DNA from: Polytrichum commune
Lineage: Eukaryota > Streptophyta > Polytrichopsida > Polytrichales > Polytrichaceae
Direction: 5' to 3'
Assembly: GCA_950295325.1 (NCBI GenBank)
Contig: OX485804.1
Coordinates: 58,082,429 to 58,146,428, forward strand
Length of the DNA: 64,000 bases
The notes under the pieces were generated by a model. The model worked only from the letters and a program-made list of their open reading frames with translations, had not been told where the DNA came from and did no database searches. This document shows positions 48,529-60,641 of this stretch, piece by piece (the stretch's first letter is position 1; each line of letters starts with the position of its first letter). The position numbers and the translations under genes are program-made.

Positions 48529-50494
48529 ATGTCGTTACGATCTTCCCTTTCTCCAAATTGGGACCCGGAGAGGCTTGGCAACAAGAGGGACCGCGTTTCT
48601 GACCACCGCAGGGATCAAAGTCCACATCCTGTTCTTGATGATCGAGACCAAGACTGTCTGAAGGATGAAAGAGATCGTATTTATGAAGCACATAAAGTAG
48701 TTGACAGGGATGACCAAAAGAGATTAAGGTAAGTGAAAGGAAGAAGGATGCTAGAGAGGGGGCCGAAGTTTTGACAGGTCATTGAGGATTGAAGTTGGTG
48801 AAATGGAAGATGATTGGGAGCCAGGTGAGATCACTAACTCATGTCAAACAGATCACGTTGTTTCATACCATTACCATCATGGGTTACATAAGAACTCTGC
48901 AAGGCAATCATCACCTGCAGCAGCATCAGCTAGAAGTAGTAGTTCCTCAAGAAGAAAGAGAAAATTCAAGCCGATTGTCTGGGACTTGGAGGAATCAAAA
49001 GTTGGAACAAGAGTAACTTCTCCATCCCATGGAGCTGCTCCGATTGATAATGATGGGCAGAGCTCTCCTATAGTGGTTCAGGATTTTAGAGAAAGAGATG
49101 ACCTAAGTCATGTGAATTTGCACAAGCAGGATGTGAATACAGTTCGAGCGACCCCAGATGGGTTTGAGCCTGGACAAGTTTTGAAGAATTTGACGGGTTT
49201 GGACATACATGACGATCATAGCACCCCAGCTCCTCCTACAATTACTCGGTCAAGGTGGGCAGAGGATACTAACGCTCCAGAGTCCAACCAGTCATCTCCT
49301 TCACTGGGAGGGTCGAAATCTCGATTCCAGAGGTCCAGAAATAGCCCTGATACTAAGGATCATAGCAGAGCAACAAGCTCTTCACCTGTGAACAATAATG
49401 GCACATGGAAAGGTAATTCAGAGGGAAAATGTGAGCATGGGGATTTTCGACATCCGGAGCTCGATTCAAGGGATTTGATCCACGAAGCAAACATTTATCC
49501 TACCTCAGCAAATCAGCAGCAACATCGTGCAATTGACATGCTCAAAGGGTGTAGATCCGTAGATGAGTATGAGAAATTGAATAAAATCAATGAGGGAACT
49601 TACGGTGTTGTGTACCGGGCGAGGGACAAAAAAACAGGGGAGGTTGTGGCTTTGAAGCAGGTGAAGATGGAGAAAGAGAAGGATGGGTTTCCAATGACAT
49701 CATTGCGGGAAATCAATGTCTTATTATCATTACATCATCCCTCAGTCGTGGATGTCAAAGAAGTTGTTGTGGGCAATATGCTTGACAAGATTTTCATGGT
49801 CATGGAATACATGGAACATGATTTGAAGTGCTTTATGAAAAGCATGAAGCAACCGTTCAGCCAAAGCGAGGTAAAGTGTCTTATGTTGCAGCTCTTTGAT
49901 GGGATCAAGTATTTGCATGACAACTGGGTTCTTCACAGGGACTTGAAAACATCAAACCTCCTCCTCAACAACCGTGGGGAGCTAAAGATTTGTGACTATG
50001 GGTTGGCTCGTCAATATGGGGAACCATTGAAGGAGTATACCCTTGAAGTCGTGACACTTTGGTATAGAGCACCAGAGCTCCTGCTTGGAGCAAAAAAATA
50101 TTCCACGCCTATAGACATGTGGTCTTTGGGTTGCATCATGGCAGAGTTTCTTGCTAAAGAGCCATTATTCCCTGGAAAATCAGACATCGATGAGATTGAC
50201 AAAATTTTCAAGACTTTGGGTACACCAAATGAGAAGATTTGGCCTGATTTTGTGAAGTTACCAGGTGTACGATGGAATTTTACCAAGCAGCCATTCAATA
50301 GATTAAGGGAGAAGTTCCCTGCTACGGCATTTGCTGGAAGGCCTACCCTGTCTGAGAAAGGGTATGATCTGCTGAACAGGCTTCTTACGTATGACCCATC
50401 AAAACGCATTACTGCAGATGAGGCTTTGAATCATGAATGGTTCCAGGAGGTTCCGTTGCCGAAACCCAAAGAATTCATGCCCACTTTCCATTGA
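48529..50494 (+). CDS. CDKG-type (CDK11/PITSLRE-related) protein kinase, short divergent paralogue
   Basis: The kinase domain is uninterrupted. Numbered from the in-frame ATG at 48803 (563 aa), it spans about 256-546, with GTYG in the glycine loop, K285, HRD Asp at 380 and PMTSLRE in place of the cyclin-binding PLTSLRE. The metal-binding DFG is DYG (398-400). Before the domain come [13 protein letters not shown] and SRWAEDTN, motifs shared with the neighbour at 60642. Upstream, an ATG at 48529 opens a frame rich in D-R that aligns with the neighbour's N-terminus. It reaches a stop unless the 49 bases 48729-48777 (GTAAGT...TTGACAG) are removed, which restores frame and gives 638 aa. Alternatively the segment holds two frameshifts and translation starts at 48803. 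The protein ends FMPTFH, lacking the roughly 40-residue tail of its paralogue. A likely 5'UTR acceptor (CTTTGCAG) lies at about 48171. Family members regulate splicing and meiosis with L-type cyclins. Confidence 0.85.
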
Positions 50495-53400
50495 AACTAT
50501 CACATTCAGTTGTCCACACCTTCTCGGAACCCATACTATCAGGGGAGCACATGAATTACCTAGTGCTCTAGTTTTGTAGCAAAATTAGCATTGTGAACTC
50601 ATTAATCTTTAAACATGCTTGAAAAAATAAAAGAAATTGCAGTTCACAAAAATTATCAGCAATTTGAAGAATATTGAAAAGAATGAATAATTTGAGTTAC
50701 AGTCTGGCCTTGTCAAGTGCGGTGAGAGCCTTTTCCTGATTGTTGCAGGCTTTTCAACATGTTACACATGGAAATGTCAAAAATACGAGATTTTGCTCCA
50801 TAAAGTTACATTTTCTAGGTGCGATAATTACAGTGCACCTCTTTGATGGATTTGCAAATGGTGGAAGTTGTTTAAAGTACAACTAACCTTACAAGAATTT
50901 TTAAATCTTCACTTCCCAATAGATTCAACACATGGATTCAACACATAGTTTCTACTCTCATTATATACCTTCATGGTCACCTGACAGATTCTGGAGCATT
51001 CTCATGTGACAATTATGCAATTCAGGAGCCACACCATTTGTCAAATTTCCTTCTAAATTATGTTCATCTTCAAATGCTGGACTGAACTAGACACCCACAT
51101 GGAGTCATCTCTTGAAGTTGACAGATCAATTTAGAATGTATTTTGATGCAAAAAATAGAAGCTTGAGCATAGTTTTCTCAAGCACACACCTTGACCACCT
51201 TATAATTTTGTTACTTATAACATTTCTGATTCTCTCCTGAGTGCAGTGTGTAAGCATGACTCTTGAGCACTTGATGACTCCTTGAAGCTAGGAGAACAAC
51301 CTCTTGCAAGGGGCAACTTGCGGCGTCACAAATCCAGTTTAAGATATTGGACAGCATACAAATTTGGGTTTCTCTATGGATTGGTCAAGGTTGCCCAACA
51401 CTTTTTTGGGGTTATATATTCATCCAACAAACTTCATTTTTGAACTACTTACTACATGCTCAACAATTATCACTTCTAATCTTTTACGGCTTGTCATCCA
51501 CTCTCCTCTTGTAGGTTACCTAATCCTTAACTGATTGATTACTTGAATGTACAAAGATCGTGTACTCTTCTTGATGATTCTATGTTAATACGCATTAATT
51601 TTAGTTTGAAAATTGATCGCTCATCCAAGAGCATGAAGGTTATCACAATTCGTTATGGTTTTACATCTATGGAGGTGCAAAATTATATATATTTCTCATA
51701 TTGTGTCCAAGAGTTGATTAGTTATGATTGATTACCACTTTGTGTAAGTGGATGATTGTTGCTCGTGCAGCTTGTCATCCACTCTCCTCTCATGGATGAT
51801 CTAGTCCATAACTTTCAAATTCATTAACTTACTTAAACTTTCTTTTGAAGCATCTATTTGCTTTGACCAACACGTCAAATATATTTAATATATTGGAAAT
51901 GAAAATATTTGTTTTATCATTGCGAACTATGGTGACATGTTTTAGAACTTGAAATTACATATTTGTGAAATCTCACTTTGCATGACAAAGAGTCACAAGT
52001 GTCACACATCATGATTTAAAATTCATTGCAACCATGCTAAGGGTACGTGTGGTAACTATGAAGTATGGTGTACATGTATGGAACACGTGTGGTGGTTGCA
52101 TGTGTAATTGTATCATGAAGTATGTTGTATTGCATTGCTGTTAGTGTCATTGTTTTTTAGGGGCCGCTAATGATTTGAACTAACAAGAAATTACTAAAGT
52201 GTGCAGTACACAATATAGGCTTGTGATCCAAGAAAGAAAAAATGATGCACTTGAAAAAAATAAAAAATTTCTCCCTTATAGCTAATGGAGAAAAAGAACA
52301 TTTAATTTGGGCCCTTAATATCAAACTACACATATAAGTGTGTGGCCATGCTCAAAAAAATAAGAAATCATCTTTCAAAAATTTTAAGGGTCATCACAAC
52401 ATGAAAGTTGTAGCCTTCATTGATTTAGCTCACACAATATATGCACTTGTAAAAACAAACCCACAATCAATCAATCATATCTTTTCTTTGACCTGAAAAA
52501 AGATTGAGAGTTTTGCACCTTGATTTATAGTAGGGTTGTAGAATCTTCTCTGTGAATTGTAGACCGATCTCTAAGGTTGACTAGAGGTTGCTTGAAATGT
52601 GAAGTGGAAACCAACACATCCACATTGTTTTTAATTTTGACTTGCTATCTTGTCAATTATGTTCATCTTGTAGTGTTATAGTTTATCAAGTTTATGGAAA
52701 AGCCTCTTCATTGTCAAGTTTGAATTGCCTAGTCATCTTGGTACACACACTTTCTCTCATATTTGCACCAAAACAATAGTCATTTCCTTACTTTTTTAAC
52801 CTACTTATTGTATGTCCTCTTTAAATCAAAGGAGTATGTATCATGCTTAGGGATTTTTTGCACGTGTTAATTGTTTAATCTTCAACAACTTCAAAACAGT
52901 GGGGATGCTAGGTTTTTTGTTTGTTGATTTAGTAACACACTTCAACATCACAATCTCTATGCTCTCAATGGGGTCAATTTCATGCAAGTCCGGGATATCG
53001 TACTCTTCTTCTTCTTCTTTGGGTCTTCTGTCATTGTAGGTGACTTGAATAAGATTTATGCATGATAGTTGAAAGTCATGATTGAATGCTCTTTGTAGAC
53101 TTGTTTTAGTCCACTACATTTCACAATATCCTACAAGTTGTTGATATGTATCCAAACACTAAATAGCCAACCATGAAGTTTTTTTATGTTTTGTGTTTTG
53201 TTTTGTTTTGTTTTTTTGTTTCTTTTTTGTTTTGGTTTTGAAGTTTACAAGTCCAAGGTCAACCTTTACAACTTCTAGACAACCAAGTTTTGTTCCAATC
53301 ACTATGGTAATCCACTTATTGAATTCTCTTTTGAAAACATCCTTTTAGTGGCCTTTATAATATCACATCAACTAGTTTCAATTTAGATGTGCAATTTGCA

Positions 53401-53528
53401 AGGACGTAAAGAAATAAAAATCCACGGATTAAACTTCACCATCTCTTGTATATCTGTACTTAAATGGACGCTCCAACAATCTATTAACCATATGAGCTTT
53501 CAATCTAACGGTAGATCTATAGATTTGC

Positions 53529-53555
53529 ACAGAGAGAGAGAGAGAGAGAGAGAGC
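53529..53555. repeat. (AG)n microsatellite
   Basis: Roughly a dozen AG dinucleotides. Confidence 0.9.
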
Positions 53556-55858
53556 TGACTAATCTTGTCATGATTAAACTCTAGTCATAATAGGTTATGT
53601 CACCTTTATGGTAGAGTCATGTTAGGTAGTATAACTGACAACATACATCCCTGGTTCATCAGGGTCTTGATAATCAAGTAGTATGGGGTAACAATTCTTC
53701 TGTAAGTAAAAAATGGTCTGGTCATGAATAATATAAGCAGGTAAATTACTTCTTGGTGTAGACCACTAATTTAGCAACACCACAGATTCCGTATAATATT
53801 TTAGATTATACGTACTCGGTTAGTAAAATTGTTTTAGAACGGCATAGTTTCCAAGCAGTCAGTATTATCTTATCATCCTGTCTTTCCTGTATCTGTGGAG
53901 TAGAATGAAATGAAGCCCTTCATTGTTCATTTCACTACAAAAGAATACAGGTGATGGTTATCCCATGAAAAACTTTTCGGGATACTTTACTGTGGCCATT
54001 ACCTTAGACGGTCACCGATATTTCATCCGGTTATGAACCTTTATATTATCAGAGTACATTTCTGAGTCCATATTATTCTGATATGATCATCGAATCATAG
54101 GACAGAGATGTATCACCTCCGGGTTCTATTCCCAAGTGTCAGATTATCTCTCATTTGGTTAGTGAAAGATAACAAGTATGTGAGTATGCTAACTTAAACA
54201 GCAACAATCACACTCGCTCTTTATGATTGTGCTAAAAGACCCTCGTGTATTCAGATCTTGGAAAGATTCCTTCCCCAAGAATATTTCTGTATCCATTAGA
54301 ACTCAACTGTTGGCTAAAAAGTAATAAGTAGTGGAAAATGACTTCTCAACGGATGTTCAAGCCAGTTTACAAATAATTAGCATGTAACTGGCTACTAGTG
54401 TTATTTTAGAACACCAGGTGACATAATATATGTGGTATCTGGTCCAAGAATGCAACTAGTTCAGATCCTCATATATAAATCCGTATACAGATAATTTCTT
54501 GTCAACATCCACTTATAACCATTTCCCGAATAGGCACCGAGATAATTCTAGGTTATGGGTATTCGCCACAGAATTGTAAACTGTTTGTGACCAGATTCTC
54601 AAACTACCTTAGAGATATCACATTTCAAGTGAGGGTGAGTTCTGGGTCTGGTAGAGCAAATACGGTAATTCATTCTTTATAGTTCAAATATCAGAAAGAA
54701 CCATAATGAGTTACCCTCTCTTTACATTCCCCTTTATTCAGACTCAGTGTTTTCTGAACACTTCTCAATCTGGTGACATCAGCATGTAAAGGTAGTAAGT
54801 CCTCATACATGCCGTATTACTGTTTTATTGAAACATCGTTTCCCTTCCTGTTTACTGGGGTACCATATAGACAGAACATAGTGACGATTACTGAGTTAAC
54901 TGCAACATCGTCACTGGGCAGTCCATGTAAGAATCACGGTGCATTCTGTTTAAGCAGAAAGGTTCAATAGACTAACAGGGTAGTGCCTAAGAATTCACAT
55001 ATTGTTCATATATCCTGGTTATAGAATCATAAACAGGAATACAGCAGCATGTAGAGCGAAAAAATATTTTTCAAAAAGAAAGAAAGACTCAAGTTCACTA
55101 TTCCAGATTTCAAAGAGAAATTGCTTGGAAAGATGTGATGAGTGGACGATTTCTTCGGAAGGTGCACAGCCTTGTAGAAGAGGTCCTCACCTGTGCCCAT
55201 GCTCCCCAACATTACCAAACAATAAGTTAGTAGAGCGTACATCAGGTGTAGGCGGACCTTCTTACTTGTTATCGATGTCAACAAGGCAATACCCCTTTCT
55301 TGGAAATAGGTATAATTCATCATACTCTACATATTTAGATGCATTGATTGAAAAAGAACTAAGATCATGCAATCTTGAATCAAGAATTGGTTGAATTCAC
55401 TTAGATAACTGCCGGTCCCATGTAGTCGCATTTTTCTTTCCATTGTAATCTGTGCAATGAAGTCAAATCATGGATCTACACCTTGAATTCGTCCTGAGAT
55501 GAGCTATTCTGTTTCATCTTGACGCTTCTGTGGGATCTTGAATATTGTGAATTGTAACTTTCAGAATCTGACTACCCTGTACTGAAATCAGATTGCACTT
55601 GGTCTTCGTAGTGTCTATAGACTGAAACTTATGCGAAGACAGAACATCGAGGTAGCATCACTGGGTATTACTCAGTCTGTCCTGGTTGCTTACAGAGGTC
55701 TGCACATGCTGAGCCTCGGACTGGGAAATCTACAAGCACTGTCTACTACTGTACAGAAGTGAGTCCGTCAGGCGGGCTTCTGTATTTAGACGGCCAATAT
55801 TTTTTGTTTCATTTCCGGGCAGCCCATAAGGGTTTTCATGGAGCCCGTTGGCCAAGAG

Positions 55859-55909
<51 letters not shown>
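55859..55909. repeat. (AG)n microsatellite
   Basis: About 25 AG dinucleotides, longer than the tract at 53529. Confidence 0.92.
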
Positions 55910-55910
<1 letters not shown>

Positions 55911-57679
55911 CACCTTGATCATAGTTGCAAGCTCATATGTGAACCCAAAGCGGGTTTACCGAGCATGACTATGAAATATGTGCTTCAACTTCCTATCGGA
56001 GGTGGTTTATGTAGTGGTAAATGACACGGGCACTATAGGTCCAATTGGATTATTTCCCAATGTTGTGTATGACAATGGTGGATGTTACGAGGGCATGTAA
56101 TCTTGGCTCATTGCAACATTTGTTGGGCTTGATTCCTAGGGGCGTCACTTGGGGGTTTGACTATCCGTTTATTTGAGCTATTTGTGTCATGTTTGTGCAG
56201 ATTTTCCAACAACTCCAATTAAAGTAAAATACAAATAACAATGATGGCCTAAAATCTCATATTGCAGAAAATGAAGTAATGATGGGGTTCATGCAACATG
56301 ATGTTGGGTGCATTCTTGGGATTTTGTTGTTGTAGTTGTTTAGGTGGAAAATATTGGTGGTTGATGGTTCTCCAGTTTTCGTTTGTTGAGCATGAGTAGT
56401 GTGAGGTGTTTGATAACTATCGGTGAATTTGTTGCATGCATGTGTATATGGGCATTAAAGGTATGTAGCATTTTCCGAACATATTGGTGATCTTGTTCGT
56501 GCATATGCCTCCTTGGATGCATGTTGTGAGGATAGTGAGTTTTACATACTATCCGGCCTCTTTTAGTGCGTCCACTAGGGGTTGGTATTTTAGTTTTTTT
56601 CCGTTGGGTGGTGGGGGTGGGATCACAATCTTGGTAGAATGTGATTTCAATGGATTTTAGGCTTGAGTTTTGGGTGGTGTAGGGTGTGGTTTTCTCTGGG
56701 GAGGTGGTGGTGATGACAAGAATGTCAAGTCTAAGTCTAGCAAAGCATTGGCATGGTCTTGTGGTGCACAGGCACATGTATAGCCATGGAGGGATTGTGT
56801 TTTCTGAGGGGTTTCCAAGGTGGGTATTGGCGTTCATTAGGAATGTGCCTTTTGTTGAGGAGTGGGAGAGGAATGGTTTGTGCATTTGCCATACAACTTT
56901 GTTGTGTATGGTTGTTCGGATGTTATTGAGGGTGGTGTTCATGCACATGGAGAGTAGGTGGAGGCATGTGTCAATTTCTTGTAGTGGACAAAGGTTGCAG
57001 AGGGAGGAGGGGAATACGTTTGGGTGGTTGTACTAGGAGGAGGGTTGGCGGAGGTGGTTGTGAATTAGGTAGATTGAGTTGAGGCTATCTGTGAAGATAT
57101 ATGAATGGGTGATGTTGTCTTTGGTGAGGTTGACCTTGGTGGGTGTGTCCAATGGGGTGGGAATTTGTGTAAGGGGTAAGTATGTTAGGTGTAATGCGGT
57201 TTCAAAGCAATATTTGAATCTTTTTAGCAAAGATGGGGATAATGGAGGGGCTCTTGATATGGTGTATAAAAAGGATTTTTATTATTTTGGGTTCAGTTGT
57301 GGCTAGATATGTTGGGGAACTTGTTGAGGGGTGGTATATGAACATCTGTGGGTCAAGGTGGGTGAGTACGTACTTGGGTGTTTGGGTGGGGGTTGGTGAG
57401 GGGATGTCTTTTGTTGTACCAATCTTTATGTGATAGGATGAGTATGGTAAGGGCCTCAGGGTGTGTGTGTGCCACCATTCTAGGCCCAATGTAGTGCTTT
57501 GACTATAGTTTGAGAGTTTGGTGTGGAAGGAGTGGTAGTTGTGGAGTTTGAGGGGGCATGTGAGTGGGCTAGAGTAGTATGAATGGGTGAGTGAGAATGA
57601 GCCAATGAGGAATGCTTGTATGGAAGAGGGTATAGTGTTGTTAGCCAATGTTTGTTTGAGTATTGTAGGGTTGGTAGAG

Positions 57680-57719
57680 ATTTTTTTTTTTTTTTTTTTT
57701 TTTTGGGGGGGGGGGGGGT
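57680..57719. repeat. poly-T/poly-G tract
   Basis: About 24 T followed directly by about 12 G on the plus strand (poly-C then poly-A on the minus strand). A poly-A run on the minus strand could be a retroposon tail or simple slippage. Confidence 0.85.
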
Positions 57720-58078
57720 AGGTCAGATGTGTATCTTTGAGTAAGACATGTTACTTCAATTAGGAAATCTTGGGGTGGACGGTCAAGTGTAGGGTGAGTG
57801 AGGAGTTGTAGTGTTGTTTGTATTGGTTCCGGAGCCACTGGATGCGTGTGGTGGAGTGTTTATGGTGGGTGGAGCTTGTGGATGTGTGGAGATGTGCTAT
57901 GGGGGAGGAGATTTGGAGGGTGGGTGTTGTGGTTTTTATATCCGTGTCGAGGTTGCATTTTGTCATGTTTAAGAAGATGTGTGAGATATGGATTGGTTTT
58001 TTCAACATATCGGGTGTCTTTGATTTGGGGTTGTTGGTAGTGTTTGTGATTTATTTTGTGCAGGTGGTTGTGTGCGGT

Positions 58079-58357
58079 TTAGGTGTAGTGTAGGGTGAGG
58101 AGGTGGGTGTTATGGGCTGGGTTGCAGTCTTCATGGGTTCCAAAGAGGTTTTCTTCAAGTTTCCATGTATTTGCCGAGTTCGGGTAGTTTTTCCAATGAC
58201 ATAGGTACATATGTTTTGATTTGGTGGCTCTATTGGAATTTGGTTTGTAGTCTATGCGAACGCCATGAATGATTTCTATGATATATACTTGGGAGACATG
58301 GTCCTCAAGTTGGGGGGTGTTGAGGGAGAAGTGTGAAGAGGGGTTTGTCGGTGGCAT
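58079..58357 (-). pseudogene. chromodomain-like fragment, possible retroelement integrase tail
   Basis: A 92-codon minus-strand frame contains Y-I-I-E-I-I-H-G-V-R followed by YLCHWKNYPNSANTWKLEENL. This fits the chromodomain pattern (I-x-x-I-L-x-x-R ... Y-L-V-K-W-K-G-Y-P-x-x-x-N-T-W-E-P-E-E-N-L). The third aromatic position reads W-K, not W-E. In chromoviruses this domain ends the Ty3/gypsy polymerase protein, but I found no integrase core upstream (higher coordinates) and no LTRs. It is treated as a remnant. A free-standing small protein is possible. Confidence 0.55.
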
Positions 58358-58480
58358 ATTAATGTGGGGTGGCTAGAGAGTTGCCAGGGTTGTGTTTGGC
58401 GGTGGGGGTTGGGGGGTTGGGCTAGGGTTGCTTTGATATTGGGGGATGAGGGTGAGGTTATTGCGTTTATAGAGGCATGG

Positions 58481-60226
58481 AGGTGTGCAACATGTATTGC
58501 ATTTGTGATGTGAATATGACATCAATATGTTATCTATGAATTGTTTCGAAGTTTAATTGTTAATACAACCATCGTGACTTGCTTCTGATCATCCATTCCC
58601 AAAACTTGTATGTGTTTTGCACCCTTAGCCTCCCATGTTCTTTCATTAATGGCTGGAACAACATGTAGTCTGGTTTGATATGTGTTTTCCTTAGTGTTCC
58701 CAGTTAAATGACAACTTTTAAGTTGTAGTAGTGGATTTTTCTATACGAGCAACTGAGATGTATGCATAGGAATAAATGTGTCCATCGTAATATCACTTGA
58801 AATTTTATGGACAACCATACATCCACAAGAAGTTGAGGTTATTTATGTCTAATTATACCTTTAATGATAGGTTGTGCTAATGGAGCATTCAAAGACTGCC
58901 CTTTTGCACGCATCTGTTTGAGGACCTCATTTATCTTATATTGGAGTTGTGGATGTTTCTTCATAATAGTTAAGTGTTTATTTTCTAGCAAGGACACAAC
59001 TCTTCAAGCAATGGTTTCTCAAACAAAATCTTTATGAACTCCTTGTGGTGTAAAGCACTTAGCCAAGGATCCATGAATTTTTTTTTATCATATGGGCTAT
59101 AAATGTGTCAAGGGGCCCTATGGTATGCACTCAAGTAATTGAGAGCAACTGAAAGGCTTCAAAGTCATATGACTATAGCATAGATCAATGACCACAAATT
59201 TGTATCAAACCAATTTGTATATGTGTCCCTCTTGAGTTTCTTCGTTTTAGCCTTCAAATTGTCCCCATCATTTTTTCTCTTTGAGATTAGTGACAAACAA
59301 AACAACCTTGGTATCAATATGTGGACAACTAACAAATGTCTTTGATGTATCTTTGTGCTTATATTTCACAACCTTTATGTGGATATCCTTGGCGATGGCC
59401 TCAACAACTCTCCAAAGTTGTAGATCGGATCAACAACTGTCATGCACCCGCTCAAATATTGTTGTCAACACCATTTGTTTTGGAGCCATTTATCGCCATG
59501 TCACAATTTAATCACACCTATAATCTTGCACATGTAAACAACTCAAAGTTTGAAAGTATGTAGATGTATTGAAGTAAAGCTCATACATGTATTTTGGTAA
59601 ACTAATTTAAACACAAAATAATTGAATCGTTGGTCACATGAAGTAAAATGATTCAAATACAAGTACTTAGAAGTGAATCTACTAGAATGAAAGCTTCAAA
59701 TTATTAGACTACCAACCTCCAAGTTGCAAAGCCAAGATGAAGAAGACGCTACTTATTCCATCGATGACTTATATGCTATAAATATTCCATAAACGTTCAT
59801 AGCTGTCATAAGCCAACAATCATATTACAAATTAAAGCTCATAAAACTCATAAAGCATTGTCATTCCTCACACCTACCACTCATAAAAGCGCCTAAACTC
59901 ATTCTTCATGAAATTAAAGAAATCTTGAAATAAGACCATTGAAATTTCTACATATTTAGTCAGAGGATATATGAAAATAAAAATTATTGATTTGCTATGT
60001 TGGACCTTACCAAGTGATACTATTTATTGTTTTCGGCACAATAGAATATCCAAGAATAATACGGAATCCTTACAATGAATCGTATATATACAGGTAGTAT
60101 ACGACATGACATAGGGCATACTATACACAGTATTGTACGCATACATTGTCCTTCCGTAGAGGTAAGTATTGGCCTGTCGCGTGGCATTGTGGAGTGTTTT
60201 TGGTCGACGGACGCCCGACTCCTCTT
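58481..60226. other. intergenic, no gene seen
   Basis: AT-rich. The minus strand of 58560-59520 has broken stretches that look protein-like (for example LKQMRAKGQSLNAPLAQPIIKG), interrupted by many stops. I could not assign a family; a dead transposon is the most likely source. Confidence 0.4.
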
Positions 60227-60240
60227 CGCAAACCCTAGCC
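60227..60240 (+). promoter_or_regulatory. telo-box-like motif upstream of the second CDKG gene
   Basis: CGCAAACCCTAGCC lies about 400 bp before the ATG, in a C/T-rich leader-like region parallel to that of the first kinase gene. A splice acceptor (TTTTGCAG) at 60622-60629 just before the ATG indicates a 5'UTR intron. Confidence 0.4.
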
Positions 60241-60641
60241 ATGTCGGATCCTTCCTCCCTGCACCTTTCTCCTCTTGTTCCTGTGCGTTAGGTTGCTTGC
60301 GGACTCCTTCTCGGAGCCCGCCTTGCCTTGTAAATAATGCTAATGAGGTCCGACTCACATACTCTCAGGTGCACCTTTTGATCTCTCTCTCGCAGGGCTC
60401 TGGAATGCTCACGTCTTTGTGCAACAGCAACGCCTCGGAGGTTGCTGGTGGTGGAAGAATCTGGTACCTAGGAGCGAGCAATTCTACAAGCCGGTGGAGC
60501 TTGACGGAGTTTCCCCACTGCTTCTGCGGCTGCAAGAATCGCGGTGTTCCGTATGTCGACTCCATTCTACCCTAGTGGTTGCGGCACTCTCTGCTTTTGT
60601 TGATAATTTGTCGCCAGTTTCTTTTGCAGGCGGAGGTTACA

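Larger units (their letters stand above)
50495..56339. other. intergenic, no gene seen
   Basis: Between the kinase stop and the skewed tract I find no recognisable gene. A duplicated word CTTGTCATCCACTCTCCTCT is at about 51492 and 51769. A 130-codon frame at 55002-55394, with a long overlapping frame on the other strand, matches no family I know. Base composition changes at about 53600, where the sequence becomes less AT-rich, so 53600-55750 may be one inserted unit. Confidence 0.45.
56340..58480. other. 2.1-kb strand-asymmetric tract (G/T-rich plus strand, C/A-rich minus strand)
   Basis: The plus strand is dominated by G and T (GGTGGTGGTGATG, GGGTGGGTGTTGTGG), so C is scarce over about 2 kb. 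On the minus strand this leaves long C/A-rich frames heavy in T, H, P and N (for example 56340-56948 and 57202-57648). A chromodomain-like frame lies at its right end. The skew starts and stops abruptly against normal flanks, suggesting an inserted, degraded element. Confidence 0.55.

Noticed and set aside
55002..55394. 130-codon plus-strand frame
   Set aside because: No family similarity, and a comparable frame exists on the opposite strand, so coding status is not supported.
56340..56948. 202-codon minus-strand frame
   Set aside because: Its length follows from the low-G composition of that strand, which lacks stop codons; no domain is recognisable.
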